Positions 9,387 to 17,479 are shown, counted from the stretch's first letter. The stretch: 59,233 nucleotides of DNA from Dermabacter indicis (GCA_001403775.1 CYUG01000017.1:153442-212674); one strand, 5' to 3'. Notes: generated from the sequence alone by a model not told the origin. A program made the numbers and translations.

Positions 9387-9424
9387 TATTAGAGTTAAGG
9401 AGTACGCGTGTGCGCATGGCACAC
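9387..9424 (+). promoter_or_regulatory. Putative crp promoter element and operator-like palindrome
   Basis: A possible -10 hexamer TATTAG lies at 9387-9392. A perfect 6-bp inverted repeat with a 5-nt spacer (GTGTGC-GCATG-GCACAC, 9408-9424) follows it. It resembles the TGTGA-N6-TCACA sites of Crp/GlxR proteins but is one base shorter and has C in place of A at the arm ends. Location before crp suggests autoregulation, which is inference. Confidence 0.35.
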
Positions 9425-9465
9425 CCCAAAATTTCCGCTATACCAGCGCAACCACAGGAGGAACC

Positions 9466-10143
9466 GTGGACGAGAACATCGTTCGTTCAGCACCGCTCTT
9501 TGCCGCGCTCGATGACGACGGCAAGCAGGCTGTCCTCGACTCGATGACTCAGGAGGATTTCCACCGCGGCTCTGTCGTGTTCCGCGAGGGCGACCAGGGC
9601 GATCGCCTCTTCATCATCGCGAGCGGCAAGGTTAAGGTTGGCCACGCTTCGGGCGATGGCCGCGAGAACCTTCTCGCCGTGCTCGGCCCGGGCGAGACCC
9701 TCGGCGAGCTTTCGCTTTTCGACCCGGCCCCGCGTAACGCGACGGCAACCGCCGTTGCCGAGACGACCCTCTACTCGCTCTCCCAGCAGGATCTGTACCG
9801 CGTGCTCGCCCAGCGTCCCGAGGTGGCCCGCCACCTCCTCGCTTCGCTCGCACGCCGCCTGCGCAAGACCAACGACTCGCTCGCGGACCTCGTGTTCGCG
9901 GACGTCCCCGGTCGCGTCGCGAAGAACCTCCTCGATCTCGCTCAGCGCTTCGGCCGCCAGAGCGATGAGGGCATCATGGTTTCCCACGGCCTCACGCAGG
10001 AGGAGCTCGCACAGCTCGTGGGCGCCTCGCGCGAGACCGTGAACAAGGCTCTCGCCGACTTCGCGCACCGCAACTGGATCCGCCTCGAGGCCCGCGCCGT
10101 GCTGCTTCTCGACATCGAGCGCTTGCGCCGCCGCGCACGCTAA
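9466..10143 (+). CDS. crp: Crp/Fnr-family cAMP-responsive transcription regulator (GlxR type)
   Basis: A 225-aa regulator. The GTG at 9466 is chosen because ACAGGAGGA precedes it and the product then starts as its homologues do (DENIVRSAPLFAAL). An N-terminal cyclic-nucleotide fold has the phosphate-binding cassette-like segment GELSLFDPAPRNATA. The C-terminal winged helix contains LTQEELAQLVGASRETVNKAL. M. tuberculosis Rv3676 and corynebacterial GlxR belong to this family and regulate central metabolism. The gene is monocistronic, ending in a strong terminator. Confidence 0.93.
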   Translation: MDENIVRSAPLFAALDDDGKQAVLDSMTQEDFHRGSVVFREGDQGDRLFIIASGKVKVGHASGDGRENLLAVLGPGETLGELSLFDPAPRNATATAVAETTLYSLSQQDLYRVLAQRPEVARHLLASLARRLRKTNDSLADLVFADVPGRVAKNLLDLAQRFGRQSDEGIMVSHGLTQEELAQLVGASRETVNKALADFAHRNWIRLEARAVLLLDIERLRRRAR

Positions 10144-10167
10144 AGAAGCGCACACCGCACAACGAAA

Positions 10168-10213
10168 AAGGAAGGGAGCGAACCCCAAGCAGGTTCGCTC
10201 CCTTCCTTCTTGT
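10168..10213 (+). terminator. Strong intrinsic terminator after crp
   Basis: A perfect 17-bp stem (10168-10184 with 10192-10208) has a 7-nt loop. It is preceded by an A-run and followed by a pyrimidine-rich CTTGT tract. The A-run on the left arm means it may also end the convergent metallo-hydrolase transcript. Confidence 0.85.
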
Positions 10214-10237
10214 ATGCGCCCGAAGCGACCTGACGCG

Positions 10238-11086
10238 TTAACCGCGGTCCGTGCCCGTGATATATTCGAGCGCTGCGCGAATATTGCGTTCGGACCCGTC
10301 GCGGAAGATCTCGAGGTCGTCCATGCTCGCACCCTTTTCGCGCAAGGTCGCGAACTCGTCGCCGTAGATTTCTTCGAATATGCGCCTCACCGTGAGTACC
10401 CCGCGCCCACGCGCCTTCCTCACTTGCTCGAGCCTTTCGTGCCGGTGAGCGAGGGCCTCCTGGGAGGCGACGAGTGCCTCATGGGGAGCCTCGATCGGTT
10501 CACCATGCCCCGGGTAGAGGCCAGAGATGCGCCCGTCCATGCACATCACGCGAATGATGTTGAGACACTGGAGGTACTCGTGAAGAGTGCAATCCTCCCC
10601 CACGACGGTAGACGCGCCGGTGAGAAGGGTGTCACCCGTGAGGAACTTGCCGTCCTCAAGGAGCAGCCCGAGCGAATCGGCGGTGTGTCCCGGGAGGTGG
10701 ATGACGTCGGCGACGACTCGCCCATCGAGCGAGATTTCGCTCGGTGCGTGTGCCGCGCCAGGCACAAGGGACGGTTCGGCGGCCCACAGCGGAACCGTGA
10801 TGCCGGTTGCGGAGCTCAGCGCTCGCCTGACCATCGATGTTGCGCCGGTGTGCCCCTCGTGGTGGTGGGTCACGATGATGCCGCCCACGCGCCGCGCGCC
10901 GGTGGCGACGACGGCATCAACGACTGCTTGCGCGTGCTCGCGCACCGCGGGACCGGGATCGACGATCCACACGGTGCGCTCCGCGGTAAAGATGTACGTG
11001 CGCGTGCCGTCAAGCGTTCGCGGCCCTGCATTCGGGGCGAGCACCCACGAAAGCTGCACGCCGGAAGAATCAGGCGCGCGGTTCAT
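10238..11086 (-). CDS. MBL-fold metallo-hydrolase with altered metal motif
   Basis: A 282-aa metallo-beta-lactamase-fold protein related to the LACTB2/Rv3677c group. It has IVDPGP early, LPGHTADSLGL with a metal His, GDTLLTGAS, and YPGHGEP. The core motif is H74-H-H76-E-G78-H79 rather than HxHxDH: the Asp that normally binds the second metal is Gly. A neighbouring Glu (E77) might partly compensate. The C-terminal ~60 residues form the helical extension seen in this group. The substrate is unknown. It lies 2 nt after the Rid gene, in a likely whiB-DUF4177-Rid-MBL operon. Confidence 0.88.
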   Translation of the reverse strand: MNRAPDSSGVQLSWVLAPNAGPRTLDGTRTYIFTAERTVWIVDPGPAVREHAQAVVDAVVATGARRVGGIIVTHHHEGHTGATSMVRRALSSATGITVPLWAAEPSLVPGAAHAPSEISLDGRVVADVIHLPGHTADSLGLLLEDGKFLTGDTLLTGASTVVGEDCTLHEYLQCLNIIRVMCMDGRISGLYPGHGEPIEAPHEALVASQEALAHRHERLEQVRKARGRGVLTVRRIFEEIYGDEFATLREKGASMDDLEIFRDGSERNIRAALEYITGTDRG

Positions 11087-11088
11087 CG

Positions 11089-11550
11089 TTAGCGGAACTC
11101 CACGAGGAGGTCGATCTCCACCGCGGCATCGAGCGGGAGCGCGGCAACGCCGACGGCAGCTCGCGAATGGGAGCCCGCCTCACCGAGCACCTCGCCGAGC
11201 AGTTCACTCGCACCGTTAATCACGCCCGGCTGCGCCGTGAATTCGGGAGCCGAAGCCACGTAACCGGTGACCTTCACGACGCGCGTGACGCGATCGAGGT
11301 CGCCAATCTGCGCCTTGATCGCGGCGAGAGCGTTGAGCGTCGCCTTCTCGGCTTCCTTCTTCGCGGTCTCGGCATCGACCTCGGCGCCCACCTTGCCGGT
11401 GACCTCGAGCTTCCCGCCCACGAGGGGGAGCTGACCGGAGGTCTGCACATAGTTCTCCGTCACGACGGCGGGAACATATGCGGCGACGGGCTTTGCCACC
11501 TCGGGCAACGTAAGGCCGCGTTCGCTCAGCTTCTGTTCAACGGTGCTCAT
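11089..11550 (-). CDS. Rid-family (YjgF/YER057c/UK114) protein
   Basis: A 153-aa protein of the Rid superfamily, many members of which deaminate reactive enamine/imine intermediates. Visible family features are the N-terminal VQTSGQLPL segment, the central NALAAIKAQIGDLDRVTRVV block and the C-terminal SRAAVGVAALPLDAAVEID, which contains the conserved Arg expected to bind the substrate carboxylate. It matches the Rv3678c position in M. tuberculosis. There are 6 nt to the preceding DUF4177 gene and 2 nt to the following MBL gene. Confidence 0.92.
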   Translation of the reverse strand: MSTVEQKLSERGLTLPEVAKPVAAYVPAVVTENYVQTSGQLPLVGGKLEVTGKVGAEVDAETAKKEAEKATLNALAAIKAQIGDLDRVTRVVKVTGYVASAPEFTAQPGVINGASELLGEVLGEAGSHSRAAVGVAALPLDAAVEIDLLVEFR

Positions 11551-11556
11551 GAGAAA

Positions 11557-11733
11557 TCAGGCTCCTTCATTAAGGGGTCGCTTGAAGTACGCGACGAGAG
11601 ACTCTGGGCCCTGCGGACCCTGGATGACCTGGACGAGCTCCCAACCATCGGAGCCGAAATTGTCTAGGATCGCCTTGGTGTTGTGGATAAGCAGCGGTGT
11701 CGTGAGGTATTCCCACTTCTGAATCGTAGCCAT
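11557..11733 (-). CDS. Small DUF4177-like protein
   Basis: A 58-aa protein starting at ATG 11733 (MATIQKWEYLTTPLL) and ending at a TGA at 11557. The pattern W-E-Y near the N-terminus followed by LDNFGSDGWELV and a final FKRP strand is typical of DUF4177, a small alpha/beta family of unknown function. A gene of this kind sits at the same place in mycobacteria (Rv3678A position). It lies between whiB (9 nt) and the Rid gene (6 nt), so it is almost certainly cotranscribed. The full reading frame, position and synteny support it as real. Confidence 0.82.
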   Translation of the reverse strand: MATIQKWEYLTTPLLIHNTKAILDNFGSDGWELVQVIQGPQGPESLVAYFKRPLNEGA

Positions 11734-11742
11734 GCTCCCAGC

Positions 11743-12048
11743 TTAGCTGGGCTCGCTTGAACCTTTCCGGTTCTCGAGCACGGGGAGCCACGACGTGATC
11801 GCGGGATTTTCGCGAAGAAGGCGGCGGCGTTCGCGTTCGGTCATGCCGCCCCACACGCCAAACTCGATCCGGTTATCGAGGGCATCGGCGAGGCAGAGGT
11901 TGAGAACCGGGCATGACCGGCACACCACTTTGGCCTTGTGCTGATCGGCACCCTGCACAAAAAATTCTTCCGGATTGAGGCTCGCGCACGCGCCCTGCGA
12001 TGCCCAATGGCGCGTGTCGTGAATCGTGTCAACACTGCTCACGCTCAC
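11743..12048 (-). CDS. WhiB-family iron-sulphur transcription regulator
   Basis: A 101-aa redox- or NO-sensing regulator. Four cysteines (GACAS, then C-X2-C-X5-C in CRSCPVLNLC) would hold a [4Fe-4S] cluster, followed by the family GVWGGMTERERR turn and basic helix. I chose GTG 12048 because GGAGG lies 7 nt before it; an upstream GTG at 12054 or ATG at 12096 would only add unconserved residues. Synteny with ponA and the metallo-hydrolase points to the WhiB4 (Rv3681c) position, though the paralogue cannot be proven by eye. It heads the minus-strand operon. Confidence 0.93.
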   Translation of the reverse strand: MSVSSVDTIHDTRHWASQGACASLNPEEFFVQGADQHKAKVVCRSCPVLNLCLADALDNRIEFGVWGGMTERERRRLLRENPAITSWLPVLENRKGSSEPS

Positions 12049-12094
12049 TGTCACACCTCCCGAATTGGTTCTCTTCGAATTTTGGCGTGACTCC

Positions 12095-12124
12095 ATACTA
12101 ATGAAAGTGTGACGCGACCCCCAA
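12095..12124 (-). promoter_or_regulatory. Putative whiB promoter
   Basis: On the minus strand a -35 like TTGGGG (12124-12119) and a -10 like TAGTAT (12100-12095) are separated by 18 nt, about 46 nt before the whiB start. The -35 lies in a small inverted repeat (CCCCC-AATTC-GGGGG, 12118-12132). Confidence 0.4.
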
Positions 12125-12196
12125 TTCGGGGGCCTCCGCATAACTTTCACACGGGTGCTACTGCCCTTCGCGTGCTCGCCTTAGTAGGGTGTGAGC

Positions 12197-14644
12197 ATGC
12201 CAGAGTCTCAGCAGGAGCCATTGGTCCGTTCCAATCCGAGCGAACCGACCACCACTCTTACCCAGGCGCTCACGGGCGTGGGCGGATTGGTCGCCGTGTG
12301 TGCCCTCGCGGGCGTTTTACTCGCCGCCTTCTTCCTCCCGGTAGTGACCGCGATGTCGGCCGCCGCGAAGGACGGCGTGAACCTGTTCAATTCGCTTCCG
12401 AGCGAGCTCGATGTCGCGCCGCTCAATGAGGCCTCGCGCATCGAAGCCGCCGACGGCAGTCTCCTCGCGACGTTCTACTCCGAAAACCGCATCATGGTGC
12501 CGCTCGACGAGATCGATGACGATCTTCAGCACGCCGTCGTCGCCATTGAGGATCGCCGCTTCTACCAGCACAATGGCTTTGACCCTCAGGGCACGTTCCG
12601 TGCGCTCGCGTCGAACCTCGCCGGCAATAGCCTTCAGGGTGGCTCGACCCTCACGCAGCAATACGTGAAGAACGCTCTGCTCATGGATGCCTTCCAGCGT
12701 GGCGACGATGAGGCAATCCAGGCCGCAACCGAATCCTCTCTCATCAGGAAGCTCCGCGAGGCTAAGATCGCGATCTCCCTCGAAAAGAAGTGGAGTAAGG
12801 ACGAGATCCTCAACGGATACCTCAACGTCGCACAGTTCGGGCCTTCCCAGTACGGGGTAGAGACCGCGGCGCAGCACTACTTCTCGAAGGGTGCCGCTGA
12901 TCTCACGCCTGGCGAGGCGGCTCTGCTCGCTGGCATCACGAACTCGCCGAACGGCAACGACCCGGTCAAGCACCCGAAGAATGCCCTCAAGAGGCGCAAT
13001 CAGGTGCTTTACGATATGCACCAGCTTCAGTACATCAACGATGAGGAGTACGAAGCCGCGAAGAATCAGCCCATCGAGGACATGCTCAAGGTGACCGACG
13101 CTCGCGCGGGTTGCTCGACCGCGGGTGGAAGCGGGTTCTTCTGTGACTACGTGACTCGCTCTCTCCTCAACGATCCCGCCTTCGGTAAAACGAAGGAAGA
13201 TCGACGCAAGCTCCTCTACGGTGGCGGCCTCACAATCAAGACGACCCTCGATCCCGCGCGGCAACAGACGGCGGAAGAGATCGTCAACCGCAAGGTTCCG
13301 GCCGATTCGGAGTCGGGTTTCGGCCACGCCATTGTGAGCGTGGAGCCAGGCACCGGCAAGATTCGCGTCATGGCGCAAAATCGCACCTTCAACCCCTACA
13401 AGGACGCGAAGCCAGGCGAAACCTCACTCAACTACACGGCACCGAAATATCTGGGTGGCGGCAACGGCTTCCCGGTGGGTTCTACCTTCAAGGCTTTCGT
13501 GCTCACGACCTTCCTGAGCGACGGCGGCTCGATTTGGGACACCGTGGGGCGCGGCTCGAACACGTTTAATAACTTCCCCGCGAAGTGCCTTCGCTACGGC
13601 AAGTGGCGCGAGGCCTCGGGCTGGAGGCTCAAGGATGCGGGCCGGGATATCCACGGCCACATGAGCGTTCTCGACGCCACCAAATTCTCCATCAACACCG
13701 CGTATGCCAATATCGCGCTCCGCACCGACCTGTGCAGCATCGCGGAAACAACGCGTGCGCTCGGCGCGATCCCCGGCAATTGGAATGATGCGCTCCCCGA
13801 GAACAAGAAAAAGCCCGTCAACGACATTTTCGGTGCGGATCTGTCGCCCGCGACCCAGGTCATCGGCGAGATCAATATTCCGATGGTGAACATGGCGGCT
13901 GCTTACGCTGCTTTCGCGGCGGAGGGCAACTACTGCAAGCCGCAAGCGGTCGAAAGCGTGAAAGACCGCAACGGCAAGGAGCTTCCGTTCACGAAATCGC
14001 AGTGCTCGCAGGTCATCGAGCCCGAGGTGGCGAACGCCGTGTCATGGACCCTCATGCAGGGTCTTTCCGATCCAAAGGGCACGGGTAAGGGCAAGGTCAT
14101 CCCCGGTCACGACGCGGGCGGCAAGACGGGCACTTCCGGTAGGCAGTACCACACGTGGTACGTGGGCTTCACGAAGAACCTCTCGACCGCGGTGTGGTTC
14201 GGTAACCCCACCTCCAACAAGCGGCCAACCGGTGTCGCGGTGGACGGTCAGCGCCTTCGCGGCAACGTGTGGGGCAGCACCGTTTCCCTCCCCACGTGGC
14301 AAGAGTTCATGATCAAGGCGCACGAAGGCTTGCCGTCGATTCCGTTCCCACCGAAGCCGCAGGGCGTTCAGCGTGCCCCGCAAACCTCGGACTCGAGTGG
14401 TTCGAGTGAGGGCGGCGACGCAAGCTCGCCCACGCCGGACCCCGCACAGGCTCCGGATCCAGCCCCGAGCCAGGAGCCGGCTCCCGCTCCAAGCGAGGCA
14501 CCGCAAGAGAATGCTCCCGATGAGGGCGAAGCGAATGCAAGCGCGCCGGAGCCGGCACCCACGCGTGAGGAAGCACCGGCTGGGTACAGGTATGTGTACC
14601 CTGGCGACCCGGATTACGACGACTACGTTGAATACGAGGAGTAA
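12197..14644 (+). CDS. ponA: Class A penicillin-binding protein (bifunctional transglycosylase/transpeptidase)
   Basis: Polymerises and cross-links peptidoglycan. The 815-aa protein starts at ATG 12197 with AGGG 7 nt before it (GTG 12191 is an alternative). A membrane anchor lies at about residues 28-52. The GT51 domain has the catalytic Glu E118 in EDRRFYQHNG and GGSTLTQQYVKN. The transpeptidase domain has S429-T-F-K432, SINTAYANI (SxN) and K643-T-G-T. The tail of ~110 residues is rich in Pro, Ala, Ser and Glu and ends in an acidic Tyr-rich segment; no PASTA domain is evident, unlike mycobacterial PonA2. It is divergent from whiB. Confidence 0.95.
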   Translation: MPESQQEPLVRSNPSEPTTTLTQALTGVGGLVAVCALAGVLLAAFFLPVVTAMSAAAKDGVNLFNSLPSELDVAPLNEASRIEAADGSLLATFYSENRIMVPLDEIDDDLQHAVVAIEDRRFYQHNGFDPQGTFRALASNLAGNSLQGGSTLTQQYVKNALLMDAFQRGDDEAIQAATESSLIRKLREAKIAISLEKKWSKDEILNGYLNVAQFGPSQYGVETAAQHYFSKGAADLTPGEAALLAGITNSPNGNDPVKHPKNALKRRNQVLYDMHQLQYINDEEYEAAKNQPIEDMLKVTDARAGCSTAGGSGFFCDYVTRSLLNDPAFGKTKEDRRKLLYGGGLTIKTTLDPARQQTAEEIVNRKVPADSESGFGHAIVSVEPGTGKIRVMAQNRTFNPYKDAKPGETSLNYTAPKYLGGGNGFPVGSTFKAFVLTTFLSDGGSIWDTVGRGSNTFNNFPAKCLRYGKWREASGWRLKDAGRDIHGHMSVLDATKFSINTAYANIALRTDLCSIAETTRALGAIPGNWNDALPENKKKPVNDIFGADLSPATQVIGEINIPMVNMAAAYAAFAAEGNYCKPQAVESVKDRNGKELPFTKSQCSQVIEPEVANAVSWTLMQGLSDPKGTGKGKVIPGHDAGGKTGTSGRQYHTWYVGFTKNLSTAVWFGNPTSNKRPTGVAVDGQRLRGNVWGSTVSLPTWQEFMIKAHEGLPSIPFPPKPQGVQRAPQTSDSSGSSEGGDASSPTPDPAQAPDPAPSQEPAPAPSEAPQENAPDEGEANASAPEPAPTREEAPAGYRYVYPGDPDYDDYVEYEE

Positions 14645-14651
14645 TACCCCG

Positions 14652-15587
14652 GTGACTAGCGCGAAACCCCTTGCGGTCCTTGGCGGTGCCTTTGCGCTGG
14701 CCACCGTCGGAACCGCTGCCGCCGCACACGTGTGGGCACGGCACATTGAGATCAACCTGTTCGAAGTGCGCGAGATCGACCTCCGCGTGCTCCCCCACGG
14801 CACCGAACCGGTGCGCGTTCTCCACATGTCGGATGCGCACCTGCTTCCCGAGCAGACCACAAAGCGTGAATTCTTGCGCGCGCTCGCTTCACTCGAGCCC
14901 GATTTCGTGGTGAACACGGGCGATAACGTTGCGAGCGAAGAAGCGATCGGGGCGATCGCGAGCGATATCACCCCGCTTCTTCAGCGTCCGGGCGTTCTGG
15001 CCCTCGGCTCGAACGACAAATACGCGGCGACGCGCCGGAACGTTTTCCGCTACCTCCTTCGCGACCCGCGGCCCAAGAATTTCCGGGACGGGGTACCGAA
15101 CCCGCCGCTTCCGGTTGAGCGGCTTGTCGAGCGCCTCACGAGCGGCAACTGGGTCAACGTGTCGAATGCTCGCACCGTGTTTGAGCTTCCCGCATGCGAT
15201 ATCGAGGTCGTGGGCGTTGACGACCCGCACCTCGAGCACGACGAGTTCCCACCGCCCGCCGCGAAGCATGGGCCGCGCGACGGCCGCGCATCTCTCAAGA
15301 TTGGCGTCACTCATGCGCCGTACCGCCGGGTTCTCGATCAGTTTGTTGACGATGGCTGCGACGTGATCTTTGCCGGCCACACGCACGGGGGTCAGCTTGC
15401 ACTGCCTTATTTCGGGGCGCTCGTGACCAATTGCGATCTTCCGCGTTCACAAGCCAAGGGCCTGAGCTATCACCGCGGGGTTCCGCTCCACGTGAGCGGC
15501 GGTATCGGGGCGAGTCCGTTCCACAACATGCGCTTTGCGAATCGTCCCGAGGTCACGCTGCTCACGCTCAAGCCTCGCCTCACCTGA
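14652..15587 (+). CDS. Membrane-associated metallophosphoesterase
   Basis: A 311-aa calcineurin-like phosphoesterase. Motifs run in order: SDAH (14-20 residues after RVLH), NTGDN, GSNDKY (where many relatives have GNHD), VTHAPYR and GHTHGGQ, the ligands of a two-metal site. A hydrophobic Ala-rich N-terminus (residues ~7-27) could be an uncleaved signal anchor. GTG 14652 is used, 7 nt after the ponA stop, with GAGGAG upstream in the ponA end. The ponA-phosphoesterase pair is conserved in actinobacteria (Rv3682-Rv3683), suggesting an envelope substrate, but the substrate is unknown. Confidence 0.88.
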   Translation: MTSAKPLAVLGGAFALATVGTAAAAHVWARHIEINLFEVREIDLRVLPHGTEPVRVLHMSDAHLLPEQTTKREFLRALASLEPDFVVNTGDNVASEEAIGAIASDITPLLQRPGVLALGSNDKYAATRRNVFRYLLRDPRPKNFRDGVPNPPLPVERLVERLTSGNWVNVSNARTVFELPACDIEVVGVDDPHLEHDEFPPPAAKHGPRDGRASLKIGVTHAPYRRVLDQFVDDGCDVIFAGHTHGGQLALPYFGALVTNCDLPRSQAKGLSYHRGVPLHVSGGIGASPFHNMRFANRPEVTLLTLKPRLT

Positions 15588-15654
15588 GGCCCCACTCGCG
15601 TGACGGTGGTGGCGATTACGCCACATCGATTCGCTTCGCGGCGAGGCGAGGCGC

Positions 15655-15660
15655 TATAGT
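15655..15660 (+). promoter_or_regulatory. -10 element for tRNA-Pro
   Basis: TATAGT, 40 nt before the mature tRNA start. A weak -35 candidate (around TTCGCT, 15630-15635) lies upstream. The position is right for a tRNA promoter. Confidence 0.45.
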
Positions 15661-15700
15661 TGATGAGGTTCGCGAGCCGTTGTGGCTTTCGCGGCGATTT

Positions 15701-15777
<77 letters not shown>

Positions 15778-15782
15778 TTGAG

Positions 15783-15811
15783 AAAAGCCTCCGCTTAGGC
15801 GGGGGCTTTTT
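15783..15811 (+). terminator. Intrinsic terminator after tRNA-Pro
   Basis: A 12-bp stem (15783-15794 with 15799-15810, one T-G pair) with a TTAG loop. It begins in AAAA and ends in TTTTT, starting 6 nt after the tRNA. Confidence 0.9.
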
Positions 15812-16159
15812 CGTTTGCCATAAATTTTCCCGCTTGCCCTTTTGGTATTTCGATCGCCCTCACCCAAATACACCCCATGGAATTACACGGATGTAACTAC
15901 CACGATGACGTTCTTTTGAAAAGTCGCCACGGCATCACTTTGGGCAATTGATGGTAAAAGTTTGGCAAATAAGGGCCCCTGATTGGTTCCTGAGAGTTCT
16001 CGGGCCCCCTTGCCCTCACCTAGTGTGGAGCGCGGGTCATGCACGTGACTCACCCCCCGTGATCGCTTCCCGTCACCTCGGGGGTAGCTTCCTCAATGTG
16101 CACCCTGTGACGGGAATTGGTGCGAGCACCAATCGCGAGGGTAAGAAAGTTGCTCCCCC
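15812..16159. other. Long leader/intergenic region before NlpC/P60 gene
   Basis: About 350 nt with no gene, AT-rich in its first half. It holds a GGGCCC-containing hairpin-forming segment near 15970-16010, several GTGAC/GTCAC half-sites at 16044-16078, and a clear hairpin at 16116-16133. I looked for the c-di-AMP (ydaO) riboswitch common before actinobacterial wall-hydrolase genes and did not find its conserved core. No promoter was convincing. Confidence 0.5.
16116..16133 (+). promoter_or_regulatory. 5'-UTR hairpin before NlpC/P60 gene
   Basis: A perfect inverted repeat ATTGGTGC-GA-GCACCAAT, probably folding with a 4-nt loop and a 7-bp stem. It ends 26 nt before the start codon. There is no T-run, so it is not a terminator. 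It could influence mRNA stability or translation. Confidence 0.55.
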
Positions 16160-17479
16160 ATGCTTCGTACCGCACAGCGTGGCACCCACCGTGCCGAAGG
16201 CCCCGCCGTCATCGACTACAGCAGCCTTCTCGCCCCTGTCTCGAAGGGGGCCGTTGGCGCCGCTGCTCTGACCGCCGTCGCCACTACGGCCGCGACCGGC
16301 CTCGGTTTCGCTCCCGCAGACGCCGCTCCTTCGACTCACCGCGGTCCCGTTTCGCAGGCCGGAACCAAGCTGCCGTCGATTTCCGCGCTCGGCTCCTCGC
16401 CGCTTCGCACCGGTCACCGCGGCCAGTCCGTTCAGGCGCTTCAGTCGCTCCTCAACCACCACGGCGCAAGCATTAAGGTCGACGGCTCGTTTGGCCGCAA
16501 GACCCGCAATGCCGTCGTGACGTTCCAGTCGTCGGCTGGAATCGGCGTGGACGGCGTCGTGGGCGCCCGCACCCGCTCGGCACTCGTGTCGAAGAACCCT
16601 ACCTCGGTGAACAACACCCCGAAGCTGCGCCCCGGCTCGCGCGGCGCAGCGGTCAAGAACCTCCAGAGCCTCCTCAACAAGGCAGGCGCCAACATTAAGG
16701 TCGATGGTGTGTTCGGCCGCGGCACGAACACCGCGGTTCGCAACTTCCAGTCCTCGGCTGGCGTTGGCGTTGACGGCGTCGTGGGCCCCCGGACCTGGAA
16801 CAAGCTCAACTCGGGTGCCGGTTCGGCCGCCGCTTCGAAGAACACGACATCGGTCAACAACACCCCCAAGCTCCGTAGGGGCAGCCGCGGTGGCGCCGTC
16901 AAAAACCTCCAGAGCCTCCTCAACAAGGCAGGCGCGAACATCAGCGAAGACGGCAAGTTCGGCCGCGGCACCTACAACGCCGTGCGCGACTTCCAGTCGG
17001 CAGCCGGCATCGGCGTCGACGGCGTCGTGGGCCCCCGGACCTGGAACAAGCTCAACTCGGGCAAGGTCGAGATCGCGACGGCGACCCCCGCTTCGCTCTC
17101 GACCCCGAAGAAGACGTCGACGAAGTCCGATGCTTCTGGTGAGGCGATCGTGGCGAGCTCCAAGAAGTACCTCGGCACGCCGTACGTGTGGGGCGGCTCC
17201 TCGCGCGCGGGCTTCGACTGCTCGGGTCTCACCTCGACTGTGTACCGCGAACACGGCATCTCGATCCCGCGCACGGCTCGCAAGCAGGCCTTCGGTGGCA
17301 AGATCATCTCGAAGAGCGAAGCGAAGGTCGGCGACCTCGTGGTATTCACGCAGGGCAACTACGGTCACGTGGGCATCTACGCGGGTGACGGCAAGATCGT
17401 TGATGCGAGCCGCTCGCGCAACCAGGTCGTCTACCGCGACATCTGGACGTCGAAGGTCATCTACGTCACATACCGCTGA
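16160..17479 (+). CDS. Secreted NlpC/P60 peptidoglycan endopeptidase with three PG-binding repeats
   Basis: A 439-aa wall hydrolase predicted to cleave within stem peptides. The N-terminus starts LRTAQRGTHRAEG, then a hydrophobic stretch (about residues 30-55) ending in ADAA, a likely signal sequence. Three peptidoglycan_binding_1 repeats follow (about residues 78-145, 155-225 and 235-300), joined by TSVNNTPK linkers. The NlpC/P60 domain has C354 (FDCSGL) and H403 (GHVGIY), with a later polar residue expected to complete the triad. ATG 16160 is the first in-frame start after a stop, but no good ribosome site lies close by. A strong terminator follows. Confidence 0.93.
   Translation: MLRTAQRGTHRAEGPAVIDYSSLLAPVSKGAVGAAALTAVATTAATGLGFAPADAAPSTHRGPVSQAGTKLPSISALGSSPLRTGHRGQSVQALQSLLNHHGASIKVDGSFGRKTRNAVVTFQSSAGIGVDGVVGARTRSALVSKNPTSVNNTPKLRPGSRGAAVKNLQSLLNKAGANIKVDGVFGRGTNTAVRNFQSSAGVGVDGVVGPRTWNKLNSGAGSAAASKNTTSVNNTPKLRRGSRGGAVKNLQSLLNKAGANISEDGKFGRGTYNAVRDFQSAAGIGVDGVVGPRTWNKLNSGKVEIATATPASLSTPKKTSTKSDASGEAIVASSKKYLGTPYVWGGSSRAGFDCSGLTSTVYREHGISIPRTARKQAFGGKIISKSEAKVGDLVVFTQGNYGHVGIYAGDGKIVDASRSRNQVVYRDIWTSKVIYVTYR
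16594..17072 (+). repeat. Internal near-identical DNA repeats encoding PG-binding modules
   Basis: Blocks of 25-40 nt recur almost exactly in modules 2 and 3, for example CTCCAGAGCCTCCTCAACAA and GGGCCCCCGGACCTGGAACA. The spacing is about 240 nt. This suggests recent module duplication, and the copy number may vary among strains. Confidence 0.8.

Noticed and set aside
8569-9465. Long N-terminal extension of the crp frame
   Set aside because: It lies antisense to nth and has no homology; GTG 9466 has a strong ribosome site and gives a normal Crp length.
15812-16159. Possible c-di-AMP (ydaO-type) riboswitch before the NlpC/P60 gene
   Set aside because: Expected from gene context, but the conserved core segments are not present; only a simple hairpin is seen.
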